This document shows positions 25,191-34,676 of a stretch of DNA of 64,000 bases, one piece after another. Both the position numbers and the translations under genes were made by a program. The DNA lies in contig NZ_JACHBR010000001.1 in the NCBI RefSeq assembly GCF_014200435.1, positions 806,001-870,000 of the forward strand, written 5' to 3'. The DNA comes from Sphaerisporangium krabiense. GTDB lineage: Bacteria; Actinomycetota; Actinomycetes; Streptosporangiales; Streptosporangiaceae. Every line of letters begins with the position of its first letter. Position 1 is the stretch's first letter. The notes under the pieces were generated by a model. That model searched no databases, was not told the origin of the DNA, and saw nothing but the letters and a program-made list of their open reading frames with translations.

Positions 25191-26801
25191 CTAGTCGGTG
25201 TGGGGCTCGGCTCGGGTGGCGGCGGTGCGGGCCTGGATGGCCTGGAGTACGTGGTGGGTCGCGCGGATGGAGCCTTCCTGCCAGCCGTTGATGTGGCTCA
25301 TGTGCTCGCCCGCGAACCAGTACGGCCCGTCCGGCGGCAGGAGCACGGGGTAGACGTCGCGGCGCGCGTCCGGGTCGCCGCCCCACTCGGCCCACGCTCC
25401 CCCTTGGAACGGCACGTTGGACCACGCGATGGAGACGGGCCGCCGGACCAGATCGCGGTAGCCGGGGAACAGGTGCTCGCCGTCGGCGATCGCCGCGGCG
25501 GCGCGCCGCGCGGGCGTCATCGCCGCGAAGGAGTTCCCGATCTCGGTCGTCCAGATGTAGGAGCCGACAAGGATGCCTTTGCGGTCGTGGATGCCGTGGC
25601 TCGGGTACCACATCTGCGTGATGTCCCGGCCGGTCCACGAGATGCCGCCGTAGATGTGATGGTCCTGCTCCCACCACCGTCGTTCCGACTGGAAGGCGAT
25701 CTTGACGGCGGGGATGTAGAGCCGGCCGCCCGCTTCCACGGCCGCTTTCACCTTGGGCGAGAAGTCGTTGTCGATGGCGCCGACGACCGGCAGGGGAACC
25801 GTCACGATCACGTGATCGGCCTCCCACGCCCGCACGCGTCGCGTGACACGGTCGCGCCAGGTGACGCGGGCGCCGGATCCCAGCCGCTGGAGTCTCGTCA
25901 CCTGCGCGTTGAGCGTGATGAACTGCCGGGTCCGCTGGTAGAAGGCATGCGCGACGGCGTCCATGCCCCCGGTCGGCTCCATGACGGTGGCCTGCTGGTC
26001 GTACCGCTCGGCGAAGATGGCGAACCAGGGCAGCCACGTGCCCTTGGAGATCTCGACGAGGTCGAGCGGCTCCAGCAGGCGGCCCGGCGTGGGCCCTCCC
26101 GGTGGCTCCGCGTACCCGGAACTCCACGACCCGCGGTACCGGTACCCCTCGTCGAGCGCGCCGAAGTTCCGGAGGAAGTCACGCACCCGGGCGAGGTCTT
26201 CCTCCGACATCTCGCCGTCCAGATCCTGCCGGAGGGCGCGCGCCGCGAGTTCCGCGACCGCCCCGCGCGTATCGTTGATCACGCGGCGCGCGCGCTGCGG
26301 TCGTCCGCCGAACGCGTCGCCGTCGTGGAAATAGGCGTTGCGGTTGTCGTTGACGAATACCTGCAGAGGAACTCCGAAGTCGCGGCAGTATCCGAGAATC
26401 GCCTCATGATGGTGCGGTATCCGCGCGGGCCCGGCGTTGAAGTAGAGGTTCGGATCGCGGTCCCAGTCGACACGCTGGGCCGAATCGTTCTCGACGACGG
26501 TGTCGCCGCCGCGGTAGGTCCTGATCCGGCCGCCGACGCGCTCCTGCGCCTCGAAGACCCGCACCTCGTAATGGGCGGCCGAGAGTTCGAGCGCGGCGAC
26601 CATGCCGGAGATGCCGGCGCCGATCACCGCGACCCTGACGCCTCGCCCGCCACCACGCCGGGCGAGGTCCGGCCGGCCGGCGTAGGCCTCCGGCACGGGC
26701 AGCAGCCCCATCGCCGCCATCGTCCCGTACGCGGCTCCCACGCCACCGGCGCGACCGACCATGTTCACGAACGCCCGGCGGGTCAACCGGCCATTCCGCA
26801 T
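25191..26801 (-). CDS. Tat-exported flavin amine oxidase
   Basis: A 536-residue FAD-dependent amine/L-amino-acid oxidase. The N-terminus LTRRAFVNMVG is a twin-arginine signal, so the folded flavoprotein is likely exported. The dinucleotide-binding motif GAGISG is at 61-66, followed by EAQERVGGRI, and the C-terminal FAGEHMSHINGWQEG contacts the flavin. It oxidises an amine or amino acid, releasing peroxide and ammonia. The ATG at 26801 has GGAGGG 4 nt upstream and places the Arg pair correctly. The GNAT gene follows at once. Confidence 0.9.
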   Translation of the reverse strand: MRNGRLTRRAFVNMVGRAGGVGAAYGTMAAMGLLPVPEAYAGRPDLARRGGGRGVRVAVIGAGISGMVAALELSAAHYEVRVFEAQERVGGRIRTYRGGDTVVENDSAQRVDWDRDPNLYFNAGPARIPHHHEAILGYCRDFGVPLQVFVNDNRNAYFHDGDAFGGRPQRARRVINDTRGAVAELAARALRQDLDGEMSEEDLARVRDFLRNFGALDEGYRYRGSWSSGYAEPPGGPTPGRLLEPLDLVEISKGTWLPWFAIFAERYDQQATVMEPTGGMDAVAHAFYQRTRQFITLNAQVTRLQRLGSGARVTWRDRVTRRVRAWEADHVIVTVPLPVVGAIDNDFSPKVKAAVEAGGRLYIPAVKIAFQSERRWWEQDHHIYGGISWTGRDITQMWYPSHGIHDRKGILVGSYIWTTEIGNSFAAMTPARRAAAAIADGEHLFPGYRDLVRRPVSIAWSNVPFQGGAWAEWGGDPDARRDVYPVLLPPDGPYWFAGEHMSHINGWQEGSIRATHHVLQAIQARTAATRAEPHTD

Positions 26802-26864
26802 GTGCCCTCCGATACAGGGGGTGAGCAAGTCGGGTCTGGTGAGTCTCACCCGATAGCGGAGGAT

Positions 26865-26894
26865 GCTATATGCGAGCCCTTTTGGGGCCTACAA
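26865..26894 (-). promoter_or_regulatory. Possible promoter of amine oxidase operon
   Basis: On the minus strand TTGTAG (26889-26894) and TATAGC (26865-26870) are separated by 18 nt, about 63 nt before the ATG. A near-palindrome GCCTATGTAGGC at about 26918-26929 lies just upstream and could be an operator. Inferred from sequence only. Confidence 0.35.
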
Positions 26895-26949
26895 GCTATT
26901 TGACCAATATTGACGGCCTATGTAGGCGACGACTTTCCCCGCCCATCGG

Positions 26950-27681
26950 TCATGCCGCGCCGAGCGCCAGGTCGGCGACCCGGCGGGCCAGCAGGCGGGC
27001 CGGGTCGAGGGCCGGGACGGGGACCACGGAGACGTCCAGGGCCAGCACGATCTCCGTGCAGGCCATGACGATCCGCTCGGCGCCCCGGTCCGCGAGGGAA
27101 TGGGCGACCCGCGCCAGGGCCTCCCTGTGGGACGGCTCGGCGCCGCCGCTCTTGACGGCGGCGATGGCGGCCGTGACCTGCCGCTGGGCGGGCTCGTCCG
27201 GCTCGATCACCGTCAGGCCGCGCCGCCGCAGAGCCTCGGCGTACAGGCCCGCGCGCAGGGTGCCGGTGGTGGCCAGCACGCCGGCCGTCCGGACGCCGTC
27301 GGCGGCGAGGGCGTCGGCCGTGACCTCGATGATGCTCACCAGCGCCAGCCCGGCCTCGTCGGCCAGGCGGGGGACGAAGGCGTGGGCGGTGTTGCACGGC
27401 ACGGCGAGCACCTCGCATCCCGCCCGCTTGAGCGCCTCGATGCCGCGCCGCAGGTACGGGGTCGGATCCTCGCCGCGCCCGAGCAGGTTCAGGGAGCGGT
27501 CGGGCACTCGGGGGTCGCCCCAGATGACGACGGGAACATGGCCCTGGTCGCAGGTGGCGGCGGTCTCCTCCACGAGCTTGCCGTAGAAGTCGACGGTGGC
27601 CGCCGGTCCCATGCCGCCCAGGACGCCGACCAGTCGCGGCCCGCTCACCTGGGCATCGTCACGGTCGGCCGTCAGGGTCAT
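26950..27681 (-). CDS. Aspartate/glutamate racemase family protein
   Basis: A cofactor-independent amino acid racemase of 243 residues. It has the GVLGGMGPAAT N-terminus of aspartate racemases and both catalytic cysteines: Cys96 in PCNTAH and Cys208 in ACTEI. It would interconvert L- and D-aspartate or glutamate in the cytoplasm. The ATG at 27681 is used; a longer in-frame extension to 27834 would overlap the promoter region and is rejected. It is divergent from a double Lrp regulator, which probably controls it. Confidence 0.9.
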   Translation of the reverse strand: MTLTADRDDAQVSGPRLVGVLGGMGPAATVDFYGKLVEETAATCDQGHVPVVIWGDPRVPDRSLNLLGRGEDPTPYLRRGIEALKRAGCEVLAVPCNTAHAFVPRLADEAGLALVSIIEVTADALAADGVRTAGVLATTGTLRAGLYAEALRRRGLTVIEPDEPAQRQVTAAIAAVKSGGAEPSHREALARVAHSLADRGAERIVMACTEIVLALDVSVVPVPALDPARLLARRVADLALGAA

Positions 27682-27755
27682 CGCAGGCGTCCTCTCCCTC
27701 GCGGCGAACCGGGCGCGGAGCCGGGCGCGAGGATGAACCGGCGACCGCCGCACAA

Positions 27756-27777
27756 GGATCCAGGTATAAGGTGATCC
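27756..27777. promoter_or_regulatory. Inverted repeat between racemase and Lrp genes
   Basis: GGATC-N12-GATCC at 27756-27777 flanks a TATAAG that can serve as a -10 element for the plus strand (and TATACC for the minus strand). It lies between the divergent racemase and Lrp genes and is a candidate autoregulatory site. Confidence 0.35.
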
Positions 27778-27817
27778 GGACCTCGAAACGCAGCAAACCG
27801 GCATAGAGGGAGCTACT

Positions 27818-28855
27818 GTGCAGGAATCCGACATCGAGCCTCAGCGGTTGCTGTCGGAGACCGATCTCGAACTCATCGACGCCCTCCAGATCAACCCGCG
27901 AGCGAGCTGGACCGAGGTCGGAGCGGCGATCGGCGCGGACCCGGTGACGGCGGCGCGGCGATGGCAGCGCCTGCACGGCCACGGGGAGGCATGGACCACC
28001 GTCGCCCTCGGGCCGCGCCAGACCCACGCGATGAGCATGACGTTCCTGGAGATCGACTGCGAGCCGGGCGCCGCGGTCGAGGTCGCCGACGCCCTGGCCG
28101 GGGAGGGACACCTCATCACCGTCCAGCACGTCGCCTCCGGTCACGACCTGTTCGCGATCGCCGTCGCCGCCTCACTGCCCGCCCTGGCGCACTACCTGCT
28201 CACGGACCTGCCGAAGGTGCCCGGCGTGGCGAAGGTGCGCACCCATGTCGCCACCCGCGTCTTCGAGACCTCGTGCCGGTGGCGGCTGCGTGTGCTCCCG
28301 GCCCGGTCCGCCGACGCGCTGGCCAGGCGGCACGCGGCGCCGGTGGGCACCCGGCGGATGGACGAGATCGACAGGCGGCTGTTCAGGGCCCTCGGCACGG
28401 ACGGCCGCGCCGGCTACTCCAAACTCGCCGGAGCCGTCGGCACGTCCGAGCGCACGGTGCAACGCAGGTTGTCGCGCCTGGTCGCGACCGGCGACATCGA
28501 TTTCCGGTGCGACCTGGCGCGCGCGCACGCGGGCTGGCACTCGTCGGCGGTGCTGTGGCTCCGGATGCCGGACGGGCTGCTGGAGGAGACGGGCAGAGCG
28601 CTGCTCGGCTGGCCGGAGACCCGCACGTGCGCGGCGCTCGCGGGGGCGCGCAACATGCTGCTCACCGTCGGCCTGCACGGGGTGTCCGACCTGCACGCAC
28701 TGGTCGTGCGTCTCGAGGAGCGGTTCCCGCACGTCAGCGTCGCCGACCGGCAGATCGTGCTGCGGCAGACGAAGCTCTACGGGCGTCTGCTCGACCACTT
28801 CGGCCGCTGCACCGGCGTCGTCCCGGTGGACCCATGGAGCCTGCCGGGCCCCTGA
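27818..28855 (+). CDS. Double-length Lrp/AsnC family regulator
   Basis: A 345-residue regulator made of two AsnC/Lrp units, whereas ordinary Lrp proteins have about 150 residues. The first helix-turn-helix is at about residues 13-60 (SETDLELIDALQINPRASW) and the second at about 180-235 (MDEIDRRLFRALGTDGRAGYS); each is followed by a ligand-binding alpha-beta domain. Both recognition helices look intact. AGAGGGAG precedes the GTG. It likely senses an amino acid and controls the divergent racemase, and perhaps the amidase whose stop codon is only 3 nt away. Confidence 0.88.
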   Translation: MQESDIEPQRLLSETDLELIDALQINPRASWTEVGAAIGADPVTAARRWQRLHGHGEAWTTVALGPRQTHAMSMTFLEIDCEPGAAVEVADALAGEGHLITVQHVASGHDLFAIAVAASLPALAHYLLTDLPKVPGVAKVRTHVATRVFETSCRWRLRVLPARSADALARRHAAPVGTRRMDEIDRRLFRALGTDGRAGYSKLAGAVGTSERTVQRRLSRLVATGDIDFRCDLARAHAGWHSSAVLWLRMPDGLLEETGRALLGWPETRTCAALAGARNMLLTVGLHGVSDLHALVVRLEERFPHVSVADRQIVLRQTKLYGRLLDHFGRCTGVVPVDPWSLPGP

Positions 28856-28858
28856 CGT

Positions 28859-30094
28859 TCAGCGCGGCGCCGGGATCGCCTCTCCGGCGGCCTCCCAGCA
28901 CAGGCCCGCGCGCAGCACGTCGGTCTCTCCGCGCCCCACGATCTGCAGGTCCCCGATGGCGAGGGCGGGCAGGCCGAGCGCGGACACGGTGGCGGTGATC
29001 CGGCCGACCTCGCCGCGGATCGCGGCCTCGTCGCACCCGACCCGAGGCGCGGGGCCGCCGAGCGTCGGCGCGATCACAAGGTCGACGCCGGACATGTCAG
29101 CCATGAACCCGGCCCGTAGCGCGGAAAGCTCGTCCACGGCCCCGCGGTACTCCCGGTGCCCGATCCCGGCGGCGCCGTCCAGCTTCCGCCGCACGCCTTC
29201 GCTGTAGGCCGCGGCGTTCCTCGGGTACGTGGCCTCGTGGGTGCGCCGCGCCTGCGCGCCCATGATCGTCCAATACGGAGCGAGGATCTCCCGCGGCAGG
29301 GTGATCTCGCGGACCTCGGCGCCCAGGTCCGCGAACCGCCCGGCCTGCGCGCACCCGTCGGCGACGCCGACGACCAGCCCCGACAGCGAGCGCGGCGGCG
29401 CGGCGGCCTCCCCGGTGAGCACCCGCCACACGCGCGCGCAGTCGGCGACCGATCCGGCCATCGGCCCGACCACGTCGAACATCGGCGCGAGCGGCGCGAC
29501 GCCCTCGCCGGGCACGGCCCCGGCCCGGGGGCGCAGCCCCACCACGCCGCAGCAGGCCGCCGGGATCCGCACCGAGCCGCCGGTGTCGGTGCCGAGCCCG
29601 AACCGGGCGATTCCCGCCGCGATCGCCGCCGCCGTGCCGCCGCTCGACCCGCCGGAGGTCAGGTGCGCGTGGCGCGGGTTGCCCACGTCCCCCCAGTGCG
29701 GGTTCTGGCTGGTGACGCCCCAGGCGAACTCGTGCTGGTTCGCCTTGCCGACCAGCAGCGCCCCGGCGCGCTCCAGCACCTCGACGCACGGCGCGGTGGT
29801 GACCGCCTCCTCGCTCCCGTACAGGACCGAGCCGCGGGTCGTGCGCAGGCCGGCGACGTCGATCATGTCCTTGACCACGAACGTCCAGGCCCACAGCTCG
29901 GGCGGCGTGGCGGGCGCCGGCCGGTCGCGGCGGGCGAGCCGGTCGACGACCCGCTCGGCGCCGGACTCGATGAGGATGTTGTGCGCACGGTGGAGCCGGA
30001 TGGCCTCGGCGGACGCGGCGACCGCCGCCTCCCGCTCGGCGGCCGACGCCGCGGACGCGGCCGACGCGGCGGACGCAGGCAACGGGATCGACAC
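28859..30094 (-). CDS. Amidase signature family hydrolase
   Basis: A 411-residue amidase. Lys75 (VVKDMID), the GGSSGG motif (148-153) with the cis-Ser, and nucleophile Ser174 (TDTGGSVR) make the Ser-cisSer-Lys triad. It hydrolyses an amide to acid and ammonia in the cytoplasm. The GTG at 30094 is chosen because AGGAGG precedes it; the N-terminus then carries an Ala/Ser repeat (ASAASAASAAS). It is convergent with the Lrp regulator (3-nt gap) and sits downstream of the LysR gene on the same strand. Confidence 0.88.
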   Translation of the reverse strand: MSIPLPASAASAASAASAAEREAAVAASAEAIRLHRAHNILIESGAERVVDRLARRDRPAPATPPELWAWTFVVKDMIDVAGLRTTRGSVLYGSEEAVTTAPCVEVLERAGALLVGKANQHEFAWGVTSQNPHWGDVGNPRHAHLTSGGSSGGTAAAIAAGIARFGLGTDTGGSVRIPAACCGVVGLRPRAGAVPGEGVAPLAPMFDVVGPMAGSVADCARVWRVLTGEAAAPPRSLSGLVVGVADGCAQAGRFADLGAEVREITLPREILAPYWTIMGAQARRTHEATYPRNAAAYSEGVRRKLDGAAGIGHREYRGAVDELSALRAGFMADMSGVDLVIAPTLGGPAPRVGCDEAAIRGEVGRITATVSALGLPALAIGDLQIVGRGETDVLRAGLCWEAAGEAIPAPR

Positions 30095-30234
30095 GGGGAG
30101 GGCCTCCTGACATCCGTCCGGCGGACGGGACGCCTGCCGGTGACACCCGGCGCGACGGGGCGTCACCGGCCGCACACAATCCGGCAAATGCTGACATATC
30201 TCCCGATGCCCGTCCAGTCGCCGCCCCTCGCCGA

Positions 30235-31110
30235 TCACACCGTCAGCGCGTCCAGCAGCGACCGCAGGCGGATGGTCTCACGGTCGGGGCGCACGAGGCT
30301 GAAGATGCTGCGGCTGGTGTTCAGCCACGGCACGTCGGCGACCACGACGTCCGGGCCGTGCCCGCGCAGCGCGAGGTCGGGGACGAGCGCCGCCCCCATC
30401 CCCGCCCCGATCATGTCCATGGTGATCTTGAAGTCGTCGGAGTGGCAGACCACCCGGGGATTCAGGCCCCAGCGGGCGAACACGCCGTCGAAGAAGGAGG
30501 CGTCGCCGCTGGCCGGGTGGTGCATGATCCACGGCAGGTCGACGAGCTGCTCGACCCGGTAGGGCTCCAGGTGGCGCCACGCACGCGGCAGGACGACCTT
30601 GTAGCGGTCCTCGGCGATCCAGCGCCGGCTCAGCGCCGAGGGCCACGACAGGCCGGAGTTCGCCACCTGGTAGACGATCGCCGCGTCCATCTCGCCGCCG
30701 GCGCCGAGGCGGGGAATGAGCTGGGAGCACTCCGCGACGGAGACCCTGACGCCGGCGCGTTCCTCGGGTTCCATCCCCCGCAGGACGTCGGTCAGCACGC
30801 CGGCGAAGCTGGGGAAGATGCCGATGTGGATCCGCCGCCCGCTGTTCCTGTGCACGGCCTGGACGGTGGCGACCATGCGCTCCATGTCCATGAGCACGAC
30901 CTTCGCCTGCCCGGCCAGCACCTCGGCGGCGTTGGTCGGCAGCACGCTGTGGGCGGAGCGCTCGAACAGCTTCACGCCCGTCGCCCGCTCCAGCGCGGCC
31001 ATCTGCTGGGAGACGGCCGAGGAGGTGTACCCGAGCCGATTGGCCGCGGCGGCGAAAGATCCGAGCTGAACCACCTCCAGCAGTGTGCGTAGGTGTTCTG
31101 GCTTCAGCAT
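30235..31110 (-). CDS. LysR-family transcriptional regulator
   Basis: A 291-residue LysR regulator. The N-terminal winged helix reads LRTLLEVVQLGSFAAAANRL and SSAVSQQMAALE; residues about 90-290 form the periplasmic-binding-like effector domain. It is divergent from the amidohydrolase/ABC-importer operon starting at 31223, which by the usual LysR rule is its target; the amidase downstream on its own strand may be a second one. No unambiguous T-N11-A site stands out in the 112-nt gap. Confidence 0.92.
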   Translation of the reverse strand: MLKPEHLRTLLEVVQLGSFAAAANRLGYTSSAVSQQMAALERATGVKLFERSAHSVLPTNAAEVLAGQAKVVLMDMERMVATVQAVHRNSGRRIHIGIFPSFAGVLTDVLRGMEPEERAGVRVSVAECSQLIPRLGAGGEMDAAIVYQVANSGLSWPSALSRRWIAEDRYKVVLPRAWRHLEPYRVEQLVDLPWIMHHPASGDASFFDGVFARWGLNPRVVCHSDDFKITMDMIGAGMGAALVPDLALRGHGPDVVVADVPWLNTSRSIFSLVRPDRETIRLRSLLDALTV

Positions 31111-31222
31111 CAGATTTCCTTGCTCTCAGCGTGGCTAAAAGTCGTGTTTATATCGCTTCATACTTCTTTGCGCCACTCCTACAGTGATGGCCACCGTTCC
31201 TACGAGCCCCCCTGAGAGGCAC

Positions 31223-32791
31223 ATGAGCATGCGTGTTTACCGCAACGCCGCCATCCGCACCGGACATCGCGGCACCCCGTTGGCCCAGGCCATGGCCGTG
31301 GAAGGCGAACGGTTGCTGGCGGTCGGCACGGAGGCCGAGGTGCGTGAGGCCGCCGGCCCGGGGGCGGAGCTGATCGACCTCGAGGGCGCCGCGGTGCTCC
31401 CCGGTCTCTACGACGCCCACATCCACACGGCGCAGTACGCCCAGAGCCTGGACGCGGTGGACCTGCGCGACGTGCGCTCCCTGGACGACGCCCTCGCCCG
31501 GGTGGCCGCGCACGCGGCCCGGCTGCGGCCGGGCGCCTGGCTGTTCGGCGGCCGGTGGAACAGCAACACCTGGGATCCGCCCGCGCAGCCGGACCGGTAC
31601 GCGCTGGACTCGGTCTGCCCGGACCTGCCGGTCGCGCTGCCCAGCGTGGACGGCCACACGGTGTGGGCCAACTCCGCGGCCCTGCGGCTGGTCGGCATCG
31701 ACGCCTCGACCCCGGACCCGGTGGGCGGCGAGATCGTCAGGGACGCGAGCGGGGAACCCACGGGAATCCTGCGCGAGTCGGCCTCCTACCCGCTGCGCGA
31801 GCGCATGGTCTCCGCCGACCTGCGCGACCAGCTCCGCGCCGCGCAGGAGGAACTGCTCGCGCTCGGCCTGACCAGCGTGCACGACATCGACGGCGAGGAC
31901 TGCCGCGCCGCCTACCTGGCGCTGCGGGAGGCCGGCGAGCTGAAGCTGCGCGTGCACAAGGCCATCCCGGCGATCCACCTGGAGGCGGCCATCGCCGAGG
32001 GCCGCCGCACCGGGCAGGGCGACGACTGGTTCCGCACCGGACCCGTGAAGATCTTCAGTGACGGCGCGCTGGGCTCGCACACCTGCCACATGAGCGAACC
32101 CTTCGCCGGAGAGCAGAGCAACGCGGGCATCGCCGTCACCCCGTACGAGGACCTGGTCGAGCTGTTCGCCAAGGCCGCGGACGCGGGGATCGCGGTGGCC
32201 ACGCACGCGATCGGCGACCAGGCCAACCACCTGGTCATCGACGCCTACGAGGCCATCGGCCGCAGGGAAGGACTGCGGCACCGCATCGAGCACGCCCAGC
32301 ACCTGCGGCCCGCCGACCTGGCGCGGATGGCCAGGCTCGGCATCGTCGCCTCGATGCAGCCCGTGCACTGCACCAGCGACATCGACCTCGTCGACTCCCT
32401 GCTGGCGGGCCACGACCTGGCCTCCTACGCCTGGCGCGGAATGCTGAACGTCGGCGTCGCGCTGGCCTTCGGCTCCGACGCCCCCGTCGAGCACCCGAAC
32501 CCCTTCCCCGCGCTGTACGCGGCCGTCACCCGTACCCGCACCGACGGCACGCCGGCGGGTGGCTGGCAACCCGAGGAGCGGCTGAGCATGGGCGAAGCCC
32601 TCACCGCGCACACCCTCGGCGCCGCCTACGCCGCGGGCGAGGACGACCACAAGGGGGTCCTCGCGCCCGGCAAGCTCGCCGACTTCGTCGCGGTGGACAC
32701 CGACCCCTTCGTGGAGTCGCCGGACGCGGTGCTGCGCACCAAGGTCATGACCACCGTCGTCGGCGGCGAAGTCCGCTGGCAGCGAATCTGA
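31223..32791 (+). CDS. Metal-dependent amidohydrolase, YtcJ-like
   Basis: A 522-residue amidohydrolase of the AmidoHydro_3 (YtcJ) group. Metal-site motifs: DAHIHT after the N-terminal beta domain, KIFSDGALG (mid-protein lysine region), THAIGDQAN, IEHAQHL and FGSDAPVEHPNPF. It probably hydrolyses an amide, carbamate or cyclic amide imported by the ABC genes downstream. GAGAGG lies 3 nt before the ATG at 31223 and 9 nt before a second ATG at 31229, so the latter may be the true start. First gene of a four-gene operon. Confidence 0.88.
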   Translation: MSMRVYRNAAIRTGHRGTPLAQAMAVEGERLLAVGTEAEVREAAGPGAELIDLEGAAVLPGLYDAHIHTAQYAQSLDAVDLRDVRSLDDALARVAAHAARLRPGAWLFGGRWNSNTWDPPAQPDRYALDSVCPDLPVALPSVDGHTVWANSAALRLVGIDASTPDPVGGEIVRDASGEPTGILRESASYPLRERMVSADLRDQLRAAQEELLALGLTSVHDIDGEDCRAAYLALREAGELKLRVHKAIPAIHLEAAIAEGRRTGQGDDWFRTGPVKIFSDGALGSHTCHMSEPFAGEQSNAGIAVTPYEDLVELFAKAADAGIAVATHAIGDQANHLVIDAYEAIGRREGLRHRIEHAQHLRPADLARMARLGIVASMQPVHCTSDIDLVDSLLAGHDLASYAWRGMLNVGVALAFGSDAPVEHPNPFPALYAAVTRTRTDGTPAGGWQPEERLSMGEALTAHTLGAAYAAGEDDHKGVLAPGKLADFVAVDTDPFVESPDAVLRTKVMTTVVGGEVRWQRI

Positions 32792-32802
32792 AGGAGCCCC
32801 CG

Positions 32803-33765
32803 TTGAACACCCGGATCCTCACCACGCTCGCCGCCGGCGCGCTCCTGGCCGCCACCGCCGCCTGCGGCGGCCAGTCCCTGGACGACGACAACGCCACCGC
32901 CGGGACCGGCTCGGCCGCGCCGGCGGAGGTCGTCCTCGACCAGGCTCCCGCCGAGGAGAAGGCGGCCGACGTCATCAACGCCATCACCCCGGACAAGGAC
33001 CTCGCGGCCAAGGCGGCGCCGAGCCTGAAGTCCGGCGTCCTCAAGGTCGTCTCCTCCATGGGGTACCCGCCGATGGAGCTGTTCGCCAGCGACGGCACGA
33101 CGGCGATCGGCTTCGACCCGGCCCTGGCCAGGGCCATCGCCAGGAAGCTCGGCGTCAAGGTCACCATCACCGACGAGGAGTTCAACTCCCAGATCCCCGG
33201 TGTGCTCACCGGCCGCTACGACTTCGTCATCTCCTCCATGACCGACACCCCCGAGCGCCAGGGCCAGGTCACCTTCGTCGACTACGTGCAGGCCGGCGCG
33301 GGAATGCTGGTCAAGTCGGGCAACCCGGCCGGCATCGCCGGGCCGAAGGACCTGTGCGGCAAGACGGTCTCCGTCGTCGACAACGGCTCCTCGATGGAAC
33401 TGGCCGAGGGCTACGCCGCCGACTGCGAGAAGAGCGGCGGCAAGAGCGTCAACGTGCTGAAGTTCCCCGGTGACCAGGAGGCGCTGCTCCAGGTCACCGG
33501 CGGCCGCGCGCAGGCGAGCATCACCGACTTCGTGGTGGCCGCGAGCAAGGCCGCCGACCCCAAGCTCGCGGTCGACGCCGTCCCGCTGGACGGCACCGAG
33601 AGCCCGTGGGGAATCGGGATGAAGCCCGACAACAAGGTGCTGATCGACTCCGTGAAGGGCGCGCTCGACTCGCTCATCCAGAGCGGCGAGTACGCCAAGC
33701 TGCTCAAGGCCTGGAACCTGGAGAAGCTGGCCGTCCAGTCCGCCGTGGTCAACGGCGGTAAGTGA
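32803..33765 (+). CDS. ABC importer substrate-binding lipoprotein, polar amino acid type
   Basis: A 320-residue extracytoplasmic binding protein of the SBP_bac_3 family. The lipobox ATAAC puts the lipid anchor on Cys21; residues about 70-310 have the two-lobed fold ([34 protein letters not shown]). The start is a TTG at 32803 with AAGGAG 6 nt upstream that overlaps the amidohydrolase stop. It delivers an amino acid or related compound to the permease encoded next. Confidence 0.9.
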   Translation: MNTRILTTLAAGALLAATAACGGQSLDDDNATAGTGSAAPAEVVLDQAPAEEKAADVINAITPDKDLAAKAAPSLKSGVLKVVSSMGYPPMELFASDGTTAIGFDPALARAIARKLGVKVTITDEEFNSQIPGVLTGRYDFVISSMTDTPERQGQVTFVDYVQAGAGMLVKSGNPAGIAGPKDLCGKTVSVVDNGSSMELAEGYAADCEKSGGKSVNVLKFPGDQEALLQVTGGRAQASITDFVVAASKAADPKLAVDAVPLDGTESPWGIGMKPDNKVLIDSVKGALDSLIQSGEYAKLLKAWNLEKLAVQSAVVNGGK

Positions 33766-34676
33766 CCGTGCGCACCGAACCGATCACCGGCGCGTCGGGG
33801 ACGCCCGTCCCCGTCGTACGCACCTGGCACTGGGGCCGCTGGCTGGCCGGGGCCGTCGCGCTGGCGGTCGTGGGCTGGCTGGTCTACCTGCTCGTGGTCA
33901 ACCCCCACCTGAACTGGGGCAAGGTCGCCGAGTACCTGTTCAACGGCCGCATCCTCGACGGGGTCTGGGTCACCATCGAGATCTCGGTGCTGGCGACCGT
34001 GCTCGGGCTGGTGCTCGGCGTGCTGATCGCCATCATGCGGCTGTCGCACAACCCGGTGCTGAGCAAGCTGGCCACGTTCTACATCTGGTTCTTCCGCGGC
34101 ACGCCGGTGCTCGTGCAGCTCATCTTCTGGTACAACCTCGCCTTCCTGTTCCCGGAACTGGTGCTCAAGATCCCGTTCACCAGCATCGGCCTCAAATGGG
34201 ACACCAACGAGGTGATGACCGGCTTCACCTCGGCCATGCTGGGGCTCGGGCTGAACCTCGCGGCCTACTTCGCCGAGACCGTGCGCGCCGGCATCCAGGC
34301 CGTCGACCACGGCCAGACCGAGGCGGCGTACGCGCTGGGCATGACCCCGGCCAAGAGGATGCGGGTGATCGTGCTGCCGCAGGCGCTGCGCATCATCATC
34401 CCGCCGACCGGCAACGAGTTCATCTCCATGCTGAAGACCACCTCGCTGGTCTACGTGGTGGCCGGGCACGACCTGATGACCAACGCCAGCCAGATCTACA
34501 AGGCCAACAATCTGATCATGGAGCTGCTGATCGTGGCCAGCCTGTGGTACATGCTCATGACCGCCGTGGCCACCTTCCTGCAGAGCAGGCTGGAACGCCG
34601 CTTCGGCGCCGAGGCCGTACGGCTGGTCCGCGGCGGCGGCCTGGCCGCCAGGTTCATGCCGAAGGTGGCCGCGTGA
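33762..34676 (+). CDS. ABC importer permease, polar amino acid (HisM/GlnP) type
   Basis: A 304-residue inner-membrane permease. One hydrophobic segment at about residues 27-47 precedes the core of five helices. The EAA loop reads [24 protein letters not shown], the site that docks the ATPase. The GTG start overlaps the binding-protein stop by 4 nt and its own stop overlaps the ATPase start by 4 nt, so the three genes are translationally coupled. It likely works as a homodimer because no second permease is present. Confidence 0.92.
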   Translation: MTVRTEPITGASGTPVPVVRTWHWGRWLAGAVALAVVGWLVYLLVVNPHLNWGKVAEYLFNGRILDGVWVTIEISVLATVLGLVLGVLIAIMRLSHNPVLSKLATFYIWFFRGTPVLVQLIFWYNLAFLFPELVLKIPFTSIGLKWDTNEVMTGFTSAMLGLGLNLAAYFAETVRAGIQAVDHGQTEAAYALGMTPAKRMRVIVLPQALRIIIPPTGNEFISMLKTTSLVYVVAGHDLMTNASQIYKANNLIMELLIVASLWYMLMTAVATFLQSRLERRFGAEAVRLVRGGGLAARFMPKVAA

